Assembly (NCBI GenBank): GCA_941918925.1
Contig: OW799236.1
Coordinates: 72,940,465-73,004,464 of the forward strand
DNA length: 64,000 bases
Direction: 5' to 3'
Source of the DNA: Phyto melanocephala
Taxonomy: Eukaryota > Arthropoda > Insecta > Diptera > Rhinophoridae
Shown here in pieces: positions 58,136 through 64,000 of this stretch; the stretch's first letter is position 1; each line of letters opens with the position of its first letter. The notes beneath the pieces were generated by a model that was not told the origin of the DNA, did no database searches, and worked only from the letters and a program-made list of their open reading frames with translations. The position numbers and the translations under genes were made by a program.

Positions 58136-59536
58136 TATAACGCATTCTATAAATATAAGCTCAATAAAATTTTTAAATAAAGAGGAAAAACATGGCTCCA
58201 TACTACATTCTTTGTAAACATATTTGGCTATCGCAAACAAATTATAGTTACTTTTCTAAATATTTTTTGCCACGACAACTAAATATTTAGTATTTTACTT
58301 TTCATTAAAACTTAGATAAAGTAAGGTTTGTTCAGTATCGTTTGGCAACTCATCACAGAAAGACTTTCACCACAACAGCCTCTCCTGATTATTCAGCTGT
58401 GTTTCGAGAGACAACATTTTTATATTTGCCATTACCAATCGTAAGTTTGAGTTCTAATTAACATTAGTGGATGAACCTCGACCGGTTTGATCTCATCCAG
58501 CACCACGTAGTTAAGAGAATATATCAGCAGTAGATTTAGATGTAGAATGTGCACAAAGGCCGCACAGAGGAGTATTTGACTTGAAAAGCTGGCCAAGAAG
58601 GCAAAACTGAATTTTATGAAATCTTAAAAACTAAGTACGCAGCTCGACAGACAACAATATTTTACATTATATTGTAAATTTTTAACACTTTTAGTTGCGA
58701 TTTGTAGCTCTGAGACCCTGCTAAAGTCAGGAAAGTGAAGAAAATTATATGAGATTTAAATGTTTTTTTTTCGGTTTCTGGATGTTTTTATGATATTTTT
58801 TTATGGCTAAACGAATAAAGGTTTACCAATGATTTTTTTTTTTCGCTGAAAAGTTTGATCAAAAGTTATTTAAAAAAGAAAAAAATTGTAAATATGTTGA
58901 ATATTCATGTTGAAACAATTCGTTCAAAAGCTAAATATAAAAAAAAATTACACACTTTTTTTTGCAAAAAAAAAAGAAAAAGAAGAGGGTTTTAAAAGTG
59001 AGGTTAGCATCTCTACGAATTATGTTTGCTACCGCAATAAAATTTGAAATTTGAAAATTGAAATTTGCGCAAGTTTGCGCCATTATTTTTGAATATTTTT
59101 TTAAATTTTCACATTTCTTCTATTTTTGCTCATCAGGCACTTTTTCTTTTACATTTATATCGTCATAAACTTTTATGTATTTCGAATTGTTGATTTCAAC
59201 TGTTATTCACATCACTTTTAACACTTCACAATGTTAATACCTGCCTATAATAATAACTTTGAAAAATTATTTATTACCCATAATAGTTATAAGGGAATGT
59301 CCCACACATCACCATAAAGGATATTTTTATATACCTGCTCTACAAAATATTATTTGTTGAAAAAATAAATATACGTACCTTATAAAAAAAATTATTATAA
59401 GAATTTATCACACAAATAAGTTTACAAAAAATAAATACAGGAACATAAAAGATACATGGGCACCCAGGTATCATGCCATCATCCAATTAATGCATTAGAG
59501 CATGCGCTTGAAAATACTGATTAAGGGTTATTCATC
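58136..59536. other. AT-rich DNA, nothing recognised
   Basis: A patch at 58320-58650 is less biased but shows no frame I can assign. No repeat ends were found. Confidence 0.4.
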
Positions 59537-60267
59537 ATGGAACAAGTTTACACAAGATTACAATTATTTCAAATAGTGATAAAATCTAATGCTGGAACCA
59601 TTGACGAGTAATTGGATTTTATGGTCAGAAAATTGAGCGAAATTTCAAAATGTCAAGGGGATGGGGACATATTAGTACTGAAGCATTGTTTAAAAAATTT
59701 CAGAAAGAGTCCTCTTTTGGCACAACGAAAAGAGGACCGCTTTTTAAGCACAAACGCTAAATGGCTGGAAGGAACTGTAACAATACCAGTATTTGGCAGT
59801 TCGTCTTCAGGGCGACCACGAAAAGAATTTAATGAAGCTAGTGAAAGAACAAAGCGAAGAAAAATGGAAGAAGTTCGTCACCAATTATTAACAGAGAAGA
59901 TCACATTTGCTGCATCCATGAGTCGACATAATGATGCGGCTAAATTTATAATGGATATAACGAGATCCCCAAGAAAAGCAAGAATTTGTAAGCAATCATT
60001 AACAACTTCTGAAGTCAACCCTGTGCATAAACTTTCAGCGGAAGGAGCTCTAGCAGTCTTTGTAAATGCAGAGCTCACGAAAAATCAATATGAATTTTAT
60101 ACAATGCCATTAAAAATGTGTATCCATGTTACTCATTACTAAAAAATGCAAACAAAAAATGTTATCCCAATGAAGATGCCATAACCGTTATTGAAACAGT
60201 AGCGGAAGTGAAGCTCCAAGTTCTTCTCGATCACACAGCAGCACGTTTATGTACATATATACCTTGA
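59537..60267 (+). pseudogene. Decayed N-terminal half of a Transib/RAG1-like transposase
   Basis: An ATG at 59537 opens a frame interrupted by TAA at 59609-59611. It then continues as a 176-codon frame containing GRPRKEFNEASERTKRRKME, SRHNDAAKFIMDITRSPRK and AEGALAVFVNAELTKNQYEF. After a one-base shift near 60110 it continues with NANKKCYPNEDAITVIET and VAEVKLQVLLDHTAARL. The order matches the start of the transposase at 6513-8500 (GRPAKTI, VEEALVLFMELGLSKEKYS, VSVEVKLQDLMDHTAKRL). It stops before the catalytic region. Divergence shows it is a different lineage, not a copy of the 5329 element. No RSS-like end was found nearby. Confidence 0.75.
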
Positions 60268-60774
60268 AGAGGTTTTGCAGCAGTTTGAACCTTTAAAATC
60301 AACATTTGTTAATTCAGCTTTACTATTCATACCGTCTTTTATTCCTTAGGAATGTGACTTTTGGAAAAACCTTAAAAATTTAAACTTTTTGGTTATTTAA
60401 TATTTTTGATTGCATTTTGAAAACAAAAAATTTGACGAATTTTGCAAGAAAAATGTTTTTTTCGCCATTAAATTTTTAATAACTCCGAAATAGTAATAGA
60501 TAGAAAAGAAATGTGTTTGGTTAGTTTAAGCAGAATTCTCCGGTGCATCTTCTGATCCTCCTGCTATTAAAATCGGAGAACCCGTTTACAAGTTATGACA
60601 AAATATATTAGGCCACCCGACGATTTAGGGAGTGAAATATGCCACGCCTTTAAAATCAAATCCTTACGTACTAGAGAAAAACGGAAAACAGATTTAAATT
60701 AAGGGCATCAAAATCCATAAAGTCTACATACTTTTATTTCTTTTATTAAAATATGTGTTTTTTTTTTCAGTGAA
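60268..60774. other. AT-rich DNA, nothing recognised
   Basis: No coding or repeat signature. Confidence 0.4.
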
Positions 60775-61330
60775 TGGGATCTGGATAAACTCAATGGATA
60801 TCCGATGTTTATTGTGAAATTTTGTTTAGTAATAAAGCACATATCTGGTTCAATAGACTGATGAGCAACCCAATAACGGCATGGTGTATATGGTTTATAG
60901 GTTATCGCTATTAGTAACCGGTATCGCACTATGGTTACGGACTATGTAGTTCCTAAAATTTAGGCGCATTTTCTCGGTGAGGTCTGGTTTCAGCAAGGTA
61001 GCTCTACGAGCCACACAATGCATAAAAGAATGGACCTATTAACCAAAGATTTTGGTTAATACTTAATCTCATACTTTGCTACTATCAATTGACCATCTAG
61101 ATTGTGCGGCATCACACCTTTTGACTTTTCTCTTGGGATATGCAAATTTTAAGCTCTTTAGACATAAGCCAACTATGATTGATGCTTTAGAAGCCAACAT
61201 TACCCGAGATATTCGCTATATACTATATTCTCGAACAACTTGCCCAACAGTTACGTGATATCATTTTCAAGCAGTTAATGTTTATTCTTTTAACCAAAAA
61301 TAAAAGTTTCAAATACAAAGTTGTGTGTTA
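60775..61330 (+). pseudogene. Old mariner transposase remnant
   Basis: Legible pieces in order: KHIWFNRLMSNP (from the first catalytic block, with the acidic residue lost), NRYRTMVTDYVVPKI, EVWFQQGSSTSHTMHKRMDL (the catalytic D of QQDG is replaced by G) and AASHLLTFLLGYANFKLF, with HKPTMIDALEANITRDIRY. Several stops and frameshifts, and no intact ends. Confidence 0.7.
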
Positions 61331-61563
61331 TTTTTAATTATAAACCTCGTGATAAATTACCAGATAATATGGTTCAGAAGATTATTGTCCCAAACATAGT
61401 AAGGTGTCTTTAAAAAAATAACATTATATTTATAATTAAAAATACAAGTAACCATTAACCATTTTAGGTTCGAAACAATCAAGTTACAATTAGCTTTTAA
61501 TAATATTTTGTTTTCATTTGTTTCTCTTCTTGTTGAATGATTTTTGAATATTAATTTTAAAAA

Positions 61564-62206
61564 TCTATATATATAAAAGTGAAACTCTGTGTGTGTGTGT
61601 GTGTATGTGTTAGCTATAGACTCCGAAACTGTAAAACCGATCGGGCTAAAACTTTGGTAAGTTGTTGTACACATAGCAGGGAGTGTTTATGGGTGGAAAA
61701 AGGTGGGCCTATAAAAAATTAGTTATTATTTTAAGCTACTTGAACTTCACCGATTTTCCTGAAACTTTACACACACATATTGAGATCTCATGATTATACA
61801 ATTTCGTGATTAGAGAAGTGGGCAGTGCCACGCCCATAAGAAATAAGTTATCATTTTAAGCTACTTGCACTAGATCGATTTTTGTGAAACTTTGCACACA
61901 TATTGAACTGTCATGAATTTAAAGTTTCGTGATTAAAAAAATGGGCAGGGTCACGCCCATAAACAAAATTTATAATTTTGAGGTACTTGCACTGGACCGA
62001 TTTTTCTAAAACTTTGCACACATATTGATCTGTCATGACTACATAATTTCGTTATTAGAAAAGTGGGCAGTACCACTCCCATAAAAAAAGTTATAATTTT
62101 CAGCTACAAGAACTTTACTGATTTTTCTGAAACTTTGCACACACATATTGAGCTCTCATGATTTTTCAATTTCGTGATTATAAAAGTGGGCAGTGCTACG
62201 CCCATA
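61564..62206 (+). mobile_element. Helitron, family D, 5' part
   Basis: Begins TCTATATATATAAAAGTG after an A, the Helitron 5' TC signature, with a GT microsatellite (about 61591-61606) and GATCGGGCTAAAACTTT. At least four tandem units of 121-125 bp follow, each with GAAACTTTGCACACATATTG, TTCGTGATTAGAAAAGTGGG and CACGCCCATAA. It is interrupted at 62206 by a LINE and resumes at 63926. Confidence 0.8.
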
Positions 62207-63934
62207 TATATATACACATGTAGGGGGAATATCGAAGCAGACCTCTACTATCACGGGTCCCTTTTCGACCCCCTTCGCTCCTCAGTGATTTCGTGTCTAC
62301 CGATCAGTATACCTTCAATCACTGAGTCCCGCGCCACATCCGGCGTTTGCTCTGGACTAGGAAAACGATTTCACACTGCCGACTGGTGATTGTCGACAAT
62401 CCTCATCGCACAGTCCTTTGTAATCGCCAGCATCTCCCTCAGACTAAGGTCCCCCATCGCACTCACACTTAAAGTGTGCTTGCCTGTGATCCTTAATCTC
62501 CCGCTCGCCAACGCCGGACACTCGCATACTACATGCGCTGCCGTCTCGGCATCTTCCAGGCACATTCTACAAATATCATCATCCGCATCCTCTTCAGATG
62601 ATATTTGAAGTTACCATGTCCTGTAATCAACGCAGTGATCCAGCTCATCATACTCCGATTAAAACCGAGTATCTTCACTGCACCCCTGCCAAGTGGCTTC
62701 CTGAGCACCATACGGGCCTGTCTACACGTGGTTCCCTCCATCCACCTTCGCAAGTTCATAGAGTTCACCCATTGAAAGATCCTCGCCCGCACCAACCCAT
62801 TACCCAGAGCAGTTCTGGGTTCCGGTCCGCAGAATGCAGCCTCAGACCCCTTCTTTGCAAGTTCGTCAGCAGCCTCATTCCCAGCTATGCCCACGTGTCC
62901 CTTAACCCACATCAGCGTTACCTCATTTGTAGAGGCACACCTATTGAGCTTTAGAATACACTCAAGCACCAAAGAGGAGTTCACATCTATCCGTTGCATA
63001 CGTTTTATAACCGACTGGTTGTCAAGTGCAATAAGAATTCTCTTCCCATACACTCGACATTCCAACAGGTGGTCCAACGCGTGCAGCAAGCCAAGCATTT
63101 CTGCCTGATAGACTGACACGTACTCCCCCAGATTCAGGGTGCAGGATAAGTTCAACTCAGATGAGTACACACCAGCACCTGCCCTTCCGTCTATAAAGGA
63201 CCCATCAGTAAAGGTACTGATGTCATTCTCCATGCACTCATTGTGCATGAATCCATCCGCTATGAGCGTGTGATGTAGCCTTTCAACCACTTTCACCCGA
63301 CTCATCCACGAGGTCCAGGATTCTCCTATGCCCCAAAACCGATCCAAAGCGATACCACATGCCATCGCTTCGCATCCGAATCGCCGATCTTGCCGCCGTC
63401 TTCCTTACAAATAAGTCCAACGGCAGCAATCCCAGCATTGCCTCCATCGCTTGCGTTGGTGTGGTACGTATCGCGCCACATATACCAATGCAAGCAATCC
63501 TTTGAACCCCGTCCAACTTCCGCCTAATCGTCGCCTGAGAGGCCTTCGGCCACCAGACAACAGATGCGTAAGTGATCGTCGGTCTCATCACCACTGTGTA
63601 AATCCAGTGTGCAGCCTTAGGTGAGATTCCCCACTTCCGACCGCAAACCCGTTTACACTGATGCAGAATCCGCTTTGCCTTCTGTACCCTTGTCTCAACA
63701 TGATCATTCCAGGTTAGTTTCATATCCAGCGTTACCCCCAGATATTTCACCTTCCTGGACACGTTGATCTCGGTTCCAAAAAGCATTAAGGATTCAATCT
63801 CTATGCCCTTCCTTCTCCGCGTGAAGAGCATAGCAACCGACTTGCCAGCATTTATGGTTAGTCCCTGTTCACAACACCATTCTTCGGTTACTCTGAGCGC
63901 CTGTCTAATGCAACCTAAAATGGCCACGCCCATA
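62198..63934 (-). mobile_element. 5'-truncated non-LTR retrotransposon inserted in Helitron D
   Basis: The insert (about 62207-63925) lies on the minus strand within a Helitron unit. The unit sequence ACGCCCATA is present on both sides (62198-62206, 63926-63934), consistent with a target duplication of at least 9 bp. Its 3' end carries a short TATATATA tail. The 5' part of the LINE (endonuclease and first half of reverse transcriptase) is missing. Confidence 0.8.
62371..63917 (-). pseudogene. LINE ORF2 C-terminal half: RT thumb, RNase H, zinc knuckle
   Basis: Reading leftward from 63917: QALRVTEEWCCEQGLTINAG, VKYLGVTLDMKLTWNDHVE and RPTITYASVVWW, the C-terminal part of an I/R1-group reverse transcriptase. 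A frameshift near 63370 leads to the RNase H domain with FTDGSFIDGRAGAGVY (first D), YQAEMLGLLHAL (E), IALDNQSVIKR (D) and KGHVGIAGNEAADELA (final D). After ITALITGHGNFKYHL a second frameshift near 62580 leads to the knuckle CLEDAETAAHVVCECPAL and a stop at 62371. All RNase H catalytic residues are visible. Two frameshifts and 5' truncation make the copy inactive. It is distinct from the LINE at 23040. Confidence 0.85.
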
Positions 63935-64000
63935 AGAAATAAGTTATCATTTTTATCTACTTGCACCAGATCGATTTTTCTGAAACTTTGCACACACATA
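63935..64000 (+). mobile_element. Helitron D, continuation to window edge
   Basis: AGAAATAAGTTATCATTTTT and GAAACTTTGCACACACATA resume the 121-bp unit interrupted by the LINE. The 3' end lies outside the window. Confidence 0.75.

Noticed and set aside
62598..63108. Plus-strand open frames over the LINE at 62-63 kb
   Set aside because: Shadows of the minus-strand RNase H domain, whose catalytic motifs are clear.
1..64000. CRISPR array or bacterial operon
   Set aside because: Tandem units present are Helitron or Helentron interiors without spacers of CRISPR type, and gene structures have spliceosomal introns.

Overview
This window reads as non-coding DNA of a higher fly, most likely a calyptrate dipteran. 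The inference rests on the AT-rich base composition, short spliceosomal introns and dense populations of dipteran transposons. It also rests on interspersed repeats built like the fly 'mini-me'/DINE-1 (Helentron-associated) elements, with a (TA)n tract, a short core and a (GTCY)n tract. There is no bacterial-style gene organisation, no CRISPR array and no operon. The only plausible host-gene piece I can support is one 117-nt internal exon (49120-49236, + strand), so much of the window could be intronic or intergenic.

Left part (1-16.5 kb). A 2.1 kb Helentron-like element (family A, 408-2531) carries a nested, internally deleted mariner. Degenerate relatives follow at 3.4 and 4.9 kb. At 5329-8963 lies an apparently complete Transib/RAG1-superfamily DNA transposon. 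Its termini look like RAG recombination signals (CACAGTG-type heptamer, 22-23 nt spacer, A-rich nonamer), it has a 5-bp CGGCG target duplication, and it has a nearly intact transposase gene with a recognisable D-D-E triad. A second family A copy (9068-11786) and a head-to-head inverted pair of a related family B (11937-13137) follow, then a LINE reverse-transcriptase scrap.

Middle (16.5-41.7 kb). Family A copies at 16590-21499 and 28042-31287 (and later 49349-52406) share a 'two-headed' structure. Younger elements are nested in them: a 1950-bp PIF/Harbinger transposon at 17522-19471, whose exact empty site is present in the 50 kb copy, and a 642-bp hAT-like element at 30573-31214 with an 8-bp target duplication. 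The 28 kb copy also preserves the empty TA site for the mariner carried by most of its sisters. Between these lie a 5'-truncated LINE with RNase H (23040-24055, 13-bp target duplication), a tRNA-like SINE (about 25.8 kb), a foldback repeat family (25.0, 27.3-27.9 and 48.4 kb), and many mariner pseudogenes (31.3, 33.7, 35.9, 40.8 kb).

Right part (41.7-64 kb). A third, very degenerate Helentron-like family made of about 115-bp units (41.8-42.35 kb), a candidate terminal-inverted-repeat element (45.4-46.8 kb) and the host exon come first. Then come two canonical Helitrons built of tandem units (53071-54008; 61564 to beyond the end), more mariner pseudogenes (57.6, 60.8 kb), a decayed relative of the Transib/RAG1-like transposase (59.5-60.3 kb), and a LINE (62207-63925, minus strand) inserted into the last Helitron.

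The genes do not work together as a pathway. The story of the window is layered insertion, and several insertions can be ordered because filled and empty sites coexist here. Identifications come from reading motifs; no database search was possible.
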